Source: Protopterus annectens
Taxonomy: Eukaryota > Chordata > Ceratodontiformes > Protopteridae
NCBI RefSeq assembly: GCF_019279795.1
Contig: NC_056745.1
Location: 505,873,903 to 505,937,902, forward strand
Direction of reading: 5' to 3'
DNA: 64,000 nucleotides
A program made the translations under genes and the position numbers. Each line of letters starts with the position of its first letter. Position 1 is the first letter of the stretch. Shown here piece by piece: positions 48,701 through 59,504 of the stretch. A model generated the notes under the pieces. The model ran no database searches and had not been told where the DNA came from. It saw only the letters and a list, made by a program, of their open reading frames with translations.

Positions 48701-48740
48701 TGTGGGTGGTGTCGAAATTGTTTTGTTGTTGTATTGCCAT
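45740..48740 (-). mobile_element. Penelope-like element inserted in the L2 copy, broken
   Basis: Read on the minus strand. The N-terminal region (48178-48597 and 47549-48181) includes FNLFTKGFHFVPTNRANLAQ, the conserved KGLxFVPT block of Penelope-like proteins. Reverse transcriptase traces at 47180-47420 include DDICLIWKGTEDQLSSFLEH and HYLDV. A zinc-finger linker near 46740-46800 reads GTFKCGACKQCPFI. The GIY-YIG endonuclease at 46349-46700 reads VVYIGLCTIYIGKTEREFRK, then RLYEHIYDIEKKKE and DWESTLEYRELIWQLRLDAG. The 3' side at 45770-45910 carries a pseudo-LTR-like end with GCGCTTTT. L2 sequence stops at about 45735 and resumes at 48745, which defines the insertion. TTGTATTATCAA and TTGTATTGCCATCAA at the edges may be the target duplication. 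It has several breaks and is the best preserved Penelope-like coding copy here. Confidence 0.88.
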
Positions 48741-48744
48741 CAAC

Positions 48745-49030
48745 AAAATCAACTGGCTAAAATTTACAAACTCCTTGAGTTATACCTAGCCAAATATAAT
48801 ATCATATCATACCAGCATAACAAACATTCCTCAATAGCCCCAGTCCTAGCTTTGTATATACGTTCTGAAGATCTATACCTGACAAATACTAAATGCACAC
48901 ACCACTTCTGGTAAAAACTTCTACTCAGACATAATAGCTAAGATGTGGAACAACATCCCTCCCACTTACAGACAAATCAGCCAGTTAGACCATGTCAAAG
49001 TGAGACTGAAAACATCTGCCATTGTTCCTC
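48745..49030 (+). mobile_element. L2-clade LINE copy 2, segment 4 (C-terminal end)
   Basis: The frame reads INKINWLKFTNSL, then LAKYNIISYQHNKHSSIAPV, then LALYIRSEDLY and MWNNIPPTYRQISQLDHVKV. This follows ELNWLELPNQLAFIQLSTLY, LANLVTPYTANRSLQSKD and HWNSLLLATRLIL of L2 copy 3. It is the end of the protein; the L2 3' tail is not seen after it. Confidence 0.72.
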
Positions 49031-50125
49031 CTCCCCAGGCTAGGCTTATTAAATGTCTCTGTATCACAAATCTGTCACCCGGCCGAGTTGCCTGGATACA
49101 CAGGCATTATTCTCGAGTCATGTACAGGACAGAGAGTAAGTGGTTCAGCTGGTATTATAAAAGACTCCAGTATGCCATAACATTATGGTGCACAATTGGC
49201 ACCAGACCCATAGGTTTTTTTAAACACTCGGGTGTAGAACTTAGCATGGAAAGTAGGACATTTGTATTGCATTCGACTTTACAGTCTTATTTAACTGAGT
49301 CTTTTATACCTTATTTTGCCATGTATCGATTAAGTGAAATGGAATTGATATGAATCAGAAACTCTCATTCTGCTGGATGGGGCATTATAAGCCATAACTG
49401 ACTTCCATCTTAGGATGTAGATAAACATCAGACAGCTGAAACCAGACTGAAATAAGTATGTGTTTGTACTGTTCCTCATGATGTGCAAAGAAGATTCTGG
49501 GCTTGAAGATGCCTATTAAATGTCATACCTCTCTTACCTTGGAATATTTTAAGTTTGAACTGCACAGTTACAATTTGTTTTAGAATGTTTATTTATGTCA
49601 CATTTTTCATGAAATGTTGTGAGGAAAGATAACATTAACTGAGTTTATGGTATTGGAAAGAGAACTGCTTAATGCCTCTACTGTGTAGGAAACATGAGGT
49701 GTTGCATAACAGAAGAGAATGAAAGACAGTAACATAAAAATGGTATATATGAATTTGAGAAGGGTAATATAATGCCAGCAGTCTAACTGGTCCTGACAAA
49801 TACTTGGGAGTTTTTTATAAATTAGAAAATAAAACTTTATGTTTTGCTACAAGAAATACATAAAGATGAATTGGAGCACATGAAGTAGGTTAAGCAAGAA
49901 TTTAGAAAGGGATACCATGCGAGTTTTAATAGAACTAGACCTCGGCGTACAAAATGTTTGCTATTTAGTGATAAATCTTTGACTGCTCAAGAGAACAAGG
50001 TAGCTAAAGAGACTATATTTGTAACGTCAAGAGAATCTTAGTAATCTGTTGTGATTTTGCTTGCTTATTAGTGTTGGCTGAAAGTGTGATTGCATAGATT
50101 TATGTACAAAAGATGGCTTTTTATT
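49031..50125. other. Unassigned sequence
   Basis: A 136-codon frame at 48943-49353 (+) begins in the L2 remnant and continues into sequence with no domain. Nothing else is supported. Confidence 0.4.
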
Positions 50126-53100
50126 CATAGGTTCATAGGTTCATACTAGGCTATCTGCCCTAGGGCATTTATAAGCCTAGCCAGAATGTGTTTGGCTTTC
50201 GCCACCCATTTTAAATTAATTTTGCTATGCCCTTTTTTGAGGTTAGTATACTGTGCCTCTGTCTAACAGTGACACAGAAGTGATACCCGGGGTAAACCTA
50301 CGATCTCCCATCCACTCATCAAGATTCCTCTTGAAGAGAGTCATTGAGGGACTCTGCCTAACCTGGACTGGGATTTTATTCCAGAGTGAAGGGAGCCTCT
50401 GGGTTATGAATCTGTCCCTCCAGCATGTCCTATTTATTTCGGTGCTGAGGTTCAAGTCTCTCGACCGTGTAGCTCGATGAGATTTGGATTTTCTGAGGTG
50501 CAGCATGTCCATTAATTCCGGGTTGAACATGGCTTTATACATCAGGCACAGATCGCCTCTGAACAGGCGGTATGCCATTGAGTAGAGCTGGAGTTTCTTT
50601 AACTGGGCAGCATATGGCATCTGTTTGAGCCCTTTGATCCTCTTGGTGAGGTACTTTTGGGGTCTATCCAGTTGCTGCAGGTGTCTGGTAAGGTTCATCC
50701 CAAAAGGGGCATTGTACTCAATTATGGGCCTGATGAGGGATGAGTAAAGAGGCACGATGACCTCCACTAATCTAGATGTGAATCCCTTCATGATTAGGTG
50801 GGCTATATAAAATGTATTTCTAACCACTTTGGCCACGTGGTTGTCAAATGAGAGATTGCTATCAACTTGGGTCCCCAGGTCCCTAATTACTTCTTCTGTA
50901 CTTAATGGATTACCACCTATGTGGTAATTTGTGGGCACTTTGTTTTTGCCAAAGGGGATGACTATACACTTTTTGGCGTTTAGCTTAAGGCCATGGCTCT
51001 GGCACCAGTTGTCTGTTTCTATGAGGCCCTTTTGGAGGATGCTTGTGTCGGCTGGAGAGTCAATTATGGTGCCCAGTTTGCAGTCATCTGCGAACTTGGT
51101 CAGTCACAGTCCTTCCATGTTGGCCTGTACCTCTGAGAAATATATACCGAACAAGAGAGGTCCCAGGACTGAGCCTTGTGGGGTGCCACTTGTAACTGGT
51201 TTGGAGTCTGACATGGCTCCAGCAATTCTAACCATGTGGGTTCTGTTCTTGCGCCAGTTTGCAACCCATCTAGTGACATAGGGGTTTATATTTAAGCTGG
51301 TGAGCTTATCTATAATGCCTGAGTGGGGTATTGTATCGAAGGCTTTTGCGAGGTCCAGGTAGCTGTGTGGACCACCTTCCCCTCGTCAATGGCCTTGGTG
51401 ACTGTTTCAAAGAAATCAACCAGGTTTAAGAGGCAGGATCTGCCCTCAACAAAGCTGAACTGGGTAGGATCCAGTGTCTGTAGGTCCCCAATATCTTTAT
51501 TTATGAGGTCCATGATGATCCTTTCCATAGCTTTGCAGACCAAGCTAGTCAGGCTTATGGGGCGATAGTTTCCAGGATCTGTTGAGGCACCACCTTTGTG
51601 GAGAGGGACCACAGTTGCTGTACGCCACTCTTTGGGTACATATCCTGTAGTAAGGCTAAGATTGAACAGTAGTTTTATGTTTGGGTTTAGCTCTTCTTGG
51701 AGTTCATGTAGGACACAGCCCGGGACACCATCTGGTCCCATTGATGCTGTGTTTTTTGCTTTGGAGAGGACAGCTCTTACCTGAGCATCTGAGATGTCAG
51801 GGGGGCAGCACTCTGCTGGGATAGATATTTGCCCTTTTGGTGGGGAGGGGGCGGGAGAAGTTTGCACTGAACCTGTCAGGTAGGATGTTGGCAATGTCTG
51901 TGGGTTCAGTGTATTTTTTGTCATTTTGGGCTAATTCTGAGCATATCTGGGAATTACCACCCAGGTTCCTAACATAACTAAAGAAAGCCTTGTGATTATC
52001 CTTAGTGTCCTGTGCAATTTTTCTCTCGAAGCTGGCCTTAGACGATTTTATTAGTGCCTGTAGTTTTTGCTAATACTGATCAGAGATGCCTTCCCTTTTT
52101 GGAATTTTGCTCTATCATTTAGTAGCTTCCTCCTTCCATTGTATAGTTTGTTTATGGCTTGGGTCCACCAGACAGGACGTCTGCCTTTGGAGGATTGGGT
52201 CTTGGTTTTATTTGGGATCGCATGATCCATGCATTCCTGAAGGTGTTCATAGAATGCGTTTATAAAGGATTCTGCGGTCTGGGCCGTATTTACCACAGGC
52301 CCGGGGGCTTTGAAGGATTCCACCTCGGTTTTGAGGAGTGTGAAATTTGCTTTAGAGAAGTTTTTCACTGTGGTTTTCTGGGCAGGCGGTGGTGTCGGGA
52401 TGTGAATATCCAGTGAGATTAGTTTATGGTCTGATCTTACCAGTGAGGAATACACTTCTGGTCTGGAGCATAGAGTCCCCATGTTGGTGATGATCAGGTC
52501 CAGTATGTTTTCCCCTCTTGTGGGAGTGGTAACAAGTTGTTCCATAGCATTTGAGTTTATAAATTCTAGGAACCTTTGGGCTAGGGTGTTGGAGCTAGAG
52601 TAATGCTCCCAATCTATGTTTGGGTAGTTGAAGTCACCCAATATAATGGTGTTTGGAGAGACCTTCATATTTTCCAGTGTTCTCAGGAAGGCCGAGTGGG
52701 GTTCCTGGGTTAGGGAGGGTGGTCTGTAGCAGGCTATAAACTGGAAGGCAGTTTTACCCACTGCTAGTTGCACATGGATAGTCTCTGATGCTTCGTGCTG
52801 TGCCACCAACCTGGAGGTGTGGGTATCTTTGATGAATATTGATACTCCCCCTCCTTTTGTGGGTCGGTCCAAGTTTTGTGGCCGAAAAGCATGGTATGAG
52901 GTATAACCTGGTAGTGCTGGGGTGCTCTCGGGAGCCTTGAACCAGGTTTCTGTTACTGCACAGATATCGATGTTCTCCATGCTAAGGAGAGTTTCGAGTG
53001 TGTGCATCTTGAGGTTTAGACTTCTGGCATTGAGTAGCATTACTCTTAGTTTCTTATCCCTTGTGATACCTATGGAGGTGGGTTTGTCTTTTGAGCCTTG

Positions 53101-53585
53101 TCTAAAAAAGGCACTATGGGGGTAGCAAGAGCCTTTACCAATATCCGAAAGCCCAGGGGTGACAGGTGCAAGCTGTCCCTAGCGAAGCATTGTGGCTTGT
53201 TGAGCACGTCATCCCAGGCTGACAGGCATTGGATCCCCTTTGAATGATACCAATACTTAAGCCAATTGTTGAAATTGATCATCTTGTCTTCATATTGTGG
53301 CATGCTACTCAAGGTCAGGGTCATATCGGCCTGGGCCACATGCTCAGAGAGCTCCTCTATGTCTCTTTTCATGTAGTCCAGGGAGGTACGTCTTCAGGTC
53401 ATTCACACCAGCATGGACAATGACTGAGTCATATTTGTACTTTCCTTGGAGTGACCTGAGTGCTTGTGTTATGTGGCGGATCCTAGCGCCCGACAGGCAG
53501 CTCACCGTGACCTTCTCCTTGTTCAGCCTGGTGAGCGGGACGTCAGTGTGCCTGACAATAGAGTTAACTATTACAAGTGTATAGC
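50126..53585 (-). mobile_element. CR1-clade LINE, long copy with ORF1 remnant and full ORF2 extent
   Basis: Read on the minus strand. An ORF1 remnant at about 53584-53070 has SGNH-hydrolase (esterase-like) signs: VNSIVRHTDVP where the family has GDS, then DSVIVHAGVND (GxND block), then DSLHLSPLGFRIL (D-x-x-H block); one frameshift falls near 53380. ORF2 starts at ATG 53040. The endonuclease (53040-52051) has MLLNARSLNLK, ICAVTETWFKAP, TIILGDFNYPNIDW and VRSDHKLISLDIH. The reverse transcriptase has MGPDGVPGCVLHELQEELNP, VPLHKGGASTDPGNYRPISL, GVPQGLVLGPLLF-type and KFADDCKLGTIIDSP motifs (51924-51040). The C-terminal 231-residue frame is at 50938-50243. The 3' end GGCTAGGCTTATAAATGCCC...CCTATGAACCTATGAA is an octamer-type CR1 tail. 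ORF2 has a few frameshifts and stops, for example around 52050. Confidence 0.93.
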
Positions 53586-53884
53586 CTTAAGGGCTGTGAC
53601 TGTTCAGCACACTGGCTTTTGTTCAACATTTTCATGTCCAATGAAGACCGTATTAGTTTAGATGAAAATGCTCATATTTTGGTGTCACCGCTTCTTTTTT
53701 GCAGTTATATTTTTATGATTCAAGTATTTTTTACTGTTGCATTGCCACTAGTCTCTTTTTTATTTATTACATCTATATACTTTACTTACACTTCATATTT
53801 TACTGACAAGCTTGAATGTTATCACTGATAAAGTAAAAGTCTAAAAACTTTTGAATAAACAGCAATTTGTAAAACAAATCACAT
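53586..53884. other. Unassigned AT-rich sequence
   Basis: No feature is recognised. It marks the 5' truncation point of the CR1 element. Confidence 0.4.
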
Positions 53885-54545
53885 AAGACGTTTGCTGATA
53901 TTTTGCAAAAATATAAAAAATAAAGGAATTCAGAAGGCAAAAAGGGATCTGAATGAGAATAAGGCAGAAGCTCTTAATCGCGCTCATGATCAGCTAAATG
54001 ATTATAAAAGATAAGGTATTTTGAATATTTACCAAGAGTGTAGAAATATTTGTTTCAACAGTTAGACAACAAAAAACAAAAGTCAGAGCTCCAGTGGTAC
54101 TGACACTAACAAGGAAAGAAGATAATGAAGTAAGAGATTTTCAAAGGTTTTGTAAAGTGCTATATGTGGAAGAAAGAAAAATGACAAGTACAGAAGATAG
54201 ATTACAGAGCAATTTGGATGAACTTGCTTTAATCTCAACCTGAAGAGAGTCTCCTGTTATATCTGGAGAAGTTAAAGCCCTGTTAAATGCACGGCATACA
54301 GGTAAATCATTGAGTGAGGATGAAATTTTCATTGAGATTTGAAAGGTGGGAAGTCAAAAGTTAATAGATGTTTGGGTAAGTCTGTTTAATTATAAAATGA
54401 AAGGCAATGGGGTCCAAGTGTCATGGAAGCAAGCAATAGTTTTTAGTCATACTAAAAGAGGGAAAGGACCCTGAGTCCAACTTCATATAGACCTATCGCT
54501 ATTAAATTATGACTATAAAACATTCATAGGGAAACTAGCAGTAAG
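53885..54545 (+). mobile_element. L1/Tx1-like LINE remnant, segment 1
   Basis: The + strand read across frames gives KVLYVEERKMTSTEDRLQ, then ISGEVKALLNARHTGKSLSE, then GNGVQVSWKQAIVFSH and a segment like GKDP--TSYRPIAIKL-YDYKTFIGKLA. These follow L1-clade wording (EI-KAL--LPN-KAPG-DG, P-SW--A-I-LI-KPGKDP--P-SYRPISLLN-DYKI--K-LA-R). It is broken by many changes. It is interrupted at about 54545 and continues at 55700. Confidence 0.65.
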
Positions 54546-55044
54546 AGTATTTAGAATGCTGCCTGACTTTTTTTTTAATACTTTTTGCCCATCAACCATC
54601 AGTCTCCTCCCAACTAATTGATTTATTCATTCCCCATCCCTCAGGCAAGGATCAGCTATAGAGACCATCATTTGGATAGTCATTAGTGAGTAGTATAAGG
54701 GCTTTTCTACCTAACCCTATGTTTCCCTAACAAAGTCAGCTTACAAAGCAGAATGGGGACATGCAGTGGGCTGTTTGCACTTATCATCTTTCACTTCCAC
54801 AAGGGACTTTGCAAGCAAGCAGTTTAGTTTCTCCAGCTTCTGGAGAAATTGCAGTTCTCTGTGTGCTCCTCAAATACCCACTACCCTCCCTGACCCCCAG
54901 GAGAGGTAAATAGGTCATGTTCCTTCACTCCTCTCCCTCCTTATCTGGCTCTTCCACTTTTAAGGCTACTATTCAAAGCCCAGTCACATTAAAGCCTCCA
55001 TCACCCTGTGGCATAGGACCATGTACATACAGATTCTGTCACAA
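54546..55044. other. C/T-rich insertion sequence, unassigned
   Basis: It lies between L1-like segment 1 and the foldback element. It is rich in CTCC and CCCT words and shows no gene. Confidence 0.4.
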
Positions 55045-55508
55045 TTCTGGCAGGGGTCTATATCAGAATCGCGAAAGCTGTCTTTCATGAATACATGTTC
55101 ATTGACACATATATGGCGAAGAACGAGAACAGCGAAGTACCAAAAGAGTGAAATGGAGAATGCCGAACGGATTTTCTTGGCCAGCAGGGTGATTGTGGGG
55201 ATGAAGAAATTAATCCTTTTCCCCACTGTAGTGCGGTCTCGGGGTTGGTATATATATAAGTGGGGGGATGTGGGGTGTGCAGGGGGGCTTGCCCCCCTGC
55301 AAAAACATTTGAAAAAGTGTTTTAGGTAAGGTTTGTACATTTAGCTTTACCTTACCTGTATGGCGCTGTTACTTCCGGGAATGCGTTTGGCGTTCTCCAT
55401 TTCGCTTTTTTGGTACTTCGCTGTTCTCGTTCTTCGACATTTATGTTTTGATGAACATGTATTCGTGAAAGACAGCTTTCGTGATTATAATATAGACCCT
55501 TCTGCCAG
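55045..55508. mobile_element. Foldback DNA transposon (MULE-like, non-autonomous), copy 2
   Basis: The element at 55054-55499 (446 bp) lies between TTCTGGCAG (55045-55053) and TTCTGCCAG (55500-55508), a 9-bp target duplication with one mismatch. The ends are GGGTCTATAT and ATATAGACCC. The inverted arms, about 145 bp each, share CGAAAGCTGTCTTTC, GAATACATGTTCAT, CGAAGAACGAGAACAGCGAA and GTACCAAAA with few mismatches. The centre has CACTGTAGTGCGGTCTCGGG, then GTTGGTATATATATAAG and a hairpin GGGGGGCTTGCCCCCC. The arms differ from those of copy 1 at 12515, but the ends and centre agree. No transposase is encoded. Confidence 0.86.
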
Positions 55509-55589
55509 ACGTGATAGTTCTTTCTCAGTATGACTTTATTACAGGGAATCAAATTTTGTGACACTATAGTTAAAGTAACTCTTCTATTT

Positions 55590-55696
55590 GAAAATCCTGG
55601 GAAGTAAATCGTGTGGGAAGAAATAGCCAGGGAATTGTTATGGCTAGGTTTGTATAGGCCCTAGGACCGATAGCCTAGTACCAACATATGAACCTA
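55590..55696 (+). mobile_element. CR1 3' end fragment
   Basis: The segment GCCAGGGAATTGTTATGGCT, then AGGTTTGTATAGGCCCTAGG, then GATAGCCTAGTACC, ends ATATGAACCTATGAAG. It matches the reverse complement of the CR1 3' end at 50126-50215. It is a short 5'-truncated copy next to the foldback element. Confidence 0.75.
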
Positions 55697-55699
55697 TGA

Positions 55700-56760
55700 A
55701 GATGGGTAACTCTCTATTAGAAGTAAGCCTTGATGCAGAAAATGCCTTTGATAGTGTTGGTGGGGTTTTTGATAGATGTTATGAAGAATTTAGATTCCAG
55801 GAAGCAGTGTGTGAGTTCATTTTTGAAATATGCAAATATTCTACTGCAAAAATAAAATGAGTGTATGATTACCAGGTACTTTTTACTTGTATAGGGGAGC
55901 CCTATAAGGCTGCTTCATGTCACCTCTTCTTTTCACAGTGTACTATGAGCCCTTGTCCATATTAATGAGAACCTTACATATTCAAGGTTATATTTGGGCA
56001 TGTTCTTAAATTAAAATGCTCTATATGCAGATGACTTGTTAGTATTTCTGACTACTTAGAGCAGGATATTATTTTATTATTAAAAGAGGTGAAAAAAATC
56101 AGGTCCTTTCTGACTATAAAATAAATAAGAATACAATTAAAAGATAAATACTTAATTACCTTATTAGTCATGCTTTTGTCCACGCCTATCCATTTCTTTG
56201 GAAACATATAAGATTAAAATTCCAAGGAGTTTGGTTAATCAATTTAGAACCTATCTCAGCTAGGGAATCTTGGGAAGAGGTAAAGAATAGAATTCGTAAG
56301 AAAAATCAGAAAATGTACATTAATGATAATTGATCCAGATCACAAAGTGCCAGCCATTAAATTGTTTTGGGTCTCCTGGATAGTATATGTAGGGCAAACT
56401 TTCCTAGTAGCATCCAATGATAAGTACCAGACAGTAATAAAGAAAAACACTACAGGACTTCATTTTGGAAGACAAACATGTGAGAGTTGCATTGGAGAAA
56501 TTAATGATGCCTGTGCATTAGGGGGTTACATTTTATAGATCTGCAGGATTACTATATGGCTACCTGGTTAAAATGGCTGCATTTACTACTATTACAGGAG
56601 TATGGGCAAGCTGAAGAAAAAATGGGATTGATGCAAGCAGATTTGCCTGGGCTGAATAGGAAACATACTTACTGGTTTATAGAGCAAGAATAGTACAAAG
56701 GTACATTTTGAATATGTGTTATTGATAAGGACTGTAAAGATCTATAAACTGAATGCCTAA
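55700..56760 (+). mobile_element. L1/Tx1-like LINE remnant, segment 2
   Basis: It resumes with VSLDAENAFDSVGG (motif A), then SPLLFTVYYEPLSILMRTLH with a preceding RQGC-like word, then MLYADDLLVFLT (active site). The C-terminal end at 56540-56690 reads YYMATWLKWLHLLLLQEYGQ, then AEEKMGLMQADLPGLNRKHT and YWFIEQE. The order and wording fit L1/Tx1 reverse transcriptases. Stops and frame changes are common. Confidence 0.7.
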
Positions 56761-56864
56761 TACTTACCTATGAAACCATGAATATCTGAACCTATCTGGT
56801 AAAAAAAATATGCAATCCTGCAGGGTATGTTTTCCAGAAACAAAATTAAAAGGATAAAATAGGA

Positions 56865-58210
56865 AATGTCACGCTGTTCACTCACATTGTTGCTGAAGCC
56901 AGGAACAAAAACCTCCTTGTGTCTTGCCTCTTTCTTGACCTCTCTTAAGCTTTTGATACTGTCTCCCATTCCAAGCTACTTACTAAGCTTACTGACCTTA
57001 ATCTCTCCCCCTCAACTATTCACTGGTTCTCAAGCTATCTATCAAATAGGTTCCAGTCTGTCAGATGGCAATCTGCCTGCTCCCCTTTCCTACCTATCCA
57101 AACAGGTGTTCGTCAAGGATCAATCCTTGGTCCCCTCCAATTCAACATCTTCACCAATCATCTTTACTCTTCCTGCAACACCTCCTCCCTCATACAGTAC
57201 ACCTATGACTCTACTCTTATGTCTTGTGCTGACAAAATTTCTATACTTCTTTCTATTACCCAAAGCTCCTTCTCATCTGTGGAAAAATGGCTCACAGAGG
57301 CATCAACTTATACTCAACCCGAAAAAACTAAGATCCTAGTATTTCTCCCCAAAGCTCTCCACCACCTTAAATCCACCTTTACTATTTCTTTGCTAGATAA
57401 CACTCTCATCAAAGCTAAGCCTCATACTAAGTGTCTGAGTACAATAATTGATGACCAACTCAAATTTGACATCCATATCCAACACTGTATAAAAAAAAAA
57501 AACTAACATGAAACTGAGTCTTCTCTACAGGAATAAAAAATTTCTTGCTCCGAACTCCAAACCCACCCTTGCCCAAGCATGTCTCCTTCCATGTCTCCTC
57601 TACACCTCCCCTATCCTAACTTACCGCCAGTCAAACCTTCTTTTCAAACTAGAACAAGCTTACAGTAACATAGTCAGATTTGCCAGTAACCAGCCTTATA
57701 AATCCCATCATCGCCTTGCCCTGAAACAGCTTCAATGGCTAGAATTCCCACAGCTCTTACTACTTGCCCAGTTGCAACTGACACACTCCCTACTCAACAA
57801 CCTCAACAACCGCTAGCCTGCCCATTACTCTCTACCTTAGTATCCCCTAATACTCCAGCCCGGTCTCTTCGTAGCTCTGACCAGCATCTTCTAGACATCT
57901 ATAAAACCAAAAAAACTTATGGTAAACTCCTCTATAAACACTCTGTGTCCCTAGCATGGAATAGGCTACCGACTCACATTCATAGCATCACTGGTTACAG
58001 CTGCTTTAAAACTGAAGTCAAGCACTACTTTCTGAACTCAAAAGCCTGTCCTTGCCTAAATCCTTAATCTGCATTTTCCTTTCTTTTTCTTTTCACTACC
58101 TGTCTGCATCTAATAAGTCAATGACTAATCTGCTCACTAGACAATATTACATTATGTTCCACTCTCTAGCTTGCTGACTTTTCTAAGTGCTTAAATATCA
58201 GATTTACAGA
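56865..58210 (+). mobile_element. L2-clade LINE copy 4, 5'-truncated
   Basis: It enters in the reverse transcriptase (CLFLDLS-AFDTVSHSKLLTK across one frame change, then STIHWFSSYLSNRFQSVRW). It continues with GVRQGSILGPLQFNIFTNHL- and QYTYDSTLMSCAD-type blocks, SSVEKWLTEASTYTQPEKTK and TLIKAKPHTKCLSTIIDDQL. The C-terminal part is SKPTLAQACLLPCLLYTSPI, KLEQAYSNIVRFASNQPYKS and SVSLAWNRLPTHIHSITGYS. The active site reads YTYDS where others have QYADDS. Frames are long but shifted at several points. The 3' UTR follows to about 58210; the usual AATAAA tail is not seen. Confidence 0.82.
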
Positions 58211-58659
58211 TTGTATGTTGTGTAACAAAGAGTGGGAACTAAAGGATAGGCTTGCCTGCTGTCCCTCTAACATATGTAAACCTACATGTCAGTAACCCAC
58301 ACTTGCATGCATACACACATCTATTGATAGTTTAGTGTATTTTTCTTTCTGTCCTTCTATACTGTACTATACTGAAGCCACCATTTTTGTTTTTAGTAAT
58401 CCCAAACTTGCATACCTACAAATATCTCCGGTATGCTTATTGTCCTGTTTAAAGGTTAGAAAGCTGAAATGCAAAACTGTGAAATATAGTGCACTACTCT
58501 TGTTTGCAAACATTACTTAAGGTGGATGAGTATAAACAAATAGTATTGTACCTAACTAGTTCAAACGTCAAGAAATCCTTAACTTTTTCTCTCTCTCTCC
58601 CTCCCAGTGAAACAAGCACATGTACCTTCTGCAGCAGCAGCAGCAGTCAGACTTATCAT
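58211..58659. other. Unassigned sequence
   Basis: No feature is recognised apart from a CTCTCTCTCTCCCTCCC tract at 58585-58605 and a short CAG run at 58632-58645. Confidence 0.4.
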
Positions 58660-59105
58660 ATCGTACTATTTATATTTATTTTATTTATTTATTTTACATT
58701 TGTTTACCGGGCTAGTCCAACTGGATACATATCCATTTTCAGCAGAGGCCAACACATTGATTTACATACAGAAATACATTTTTGGTAGAAAAAATATTCA
58801 GAGAAACAAATTAGACATACAAATAAATTAAATAAATATGGATTAATTAAAGACAATGTACAGGAGGAGATAGAAATTGTAGGATCTAGAGATATATGAG
58901 AAGAGAGAGACCATTAGGGAATGGGCATGAGGGAGAACGAACGAAAAAAAATATTATTTTTAGTACAAGGGCATAGCCAAGCCAAAAAGAAATAATTTGA
59001 GATTAGTTTTGAATTGGCTGAGAGGTAGCTAGTCTTAGGTTATTTGGAAGGGAATTCATAGTTTTCCAATGGAATTGGCAAAAAATCGCCACCAATTGTT
59101 TTGAT
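58660..59105 (-). mobile_element. L2-clade LINE, 3' end copy on the minus strand
   Basis: Read on the minus strand it gives the protein end WNSLPNNLRLATSQPIQN, then a 3' UTR, then GGCCTCTGCTGAAAATGG...CCAGTTGGACTAGCCCGGTA and AACAAATGTAAAATAAATAA, the L2-type tail. It is strongly 5'-truncated. Its tail differs slightly from the tail of copy 3, so it may be a different subfamily. Confidence 0.75.
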
Positions 59106-59504
59106 TTTTTTTGTTTGTACCAGGACACTACCTAAGCACTGCTGAATTTCACCTGCAGTTGGCAAGAAGTACACAAGCAACAAATAAAGTTAAATCTATG
59201 TAAGGCATTATGCAAATAATTTAATTTGTTAAGTCTAGTGTGCATTGTTTTGTAGTGTTGAATCTGCTGGAGGGATATTCCCACCCCCACTCACTCACCC
59301 ATTTTACCGCTGAAGGTGAAGCTACATTAACACTTCAGCATATTTCACTCTTATCAGTGCAATATATCCCTGGAAAGACATTGAAAAGCCCATAACTATA
59401 AAATTAGATGCTGTGACTAGGGACAAGTATAGAGTTCAGACAACTTGTCTTTTGTATCCATGAACATCCTATCTCACTAATTGTTTGTGGTGGTAAACCA
59501 TCTG
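59106..59504. other. Unassigned sequence
   Basis: No feature is recognised between the two L2 copies. Confidence 0.4.

Noticed and set aside
48943-49353. 136-codon frame as a possible gene
   Set aside because: It starts in the C-terminal part of the L2 remnant and then runs into sequence with no domain.
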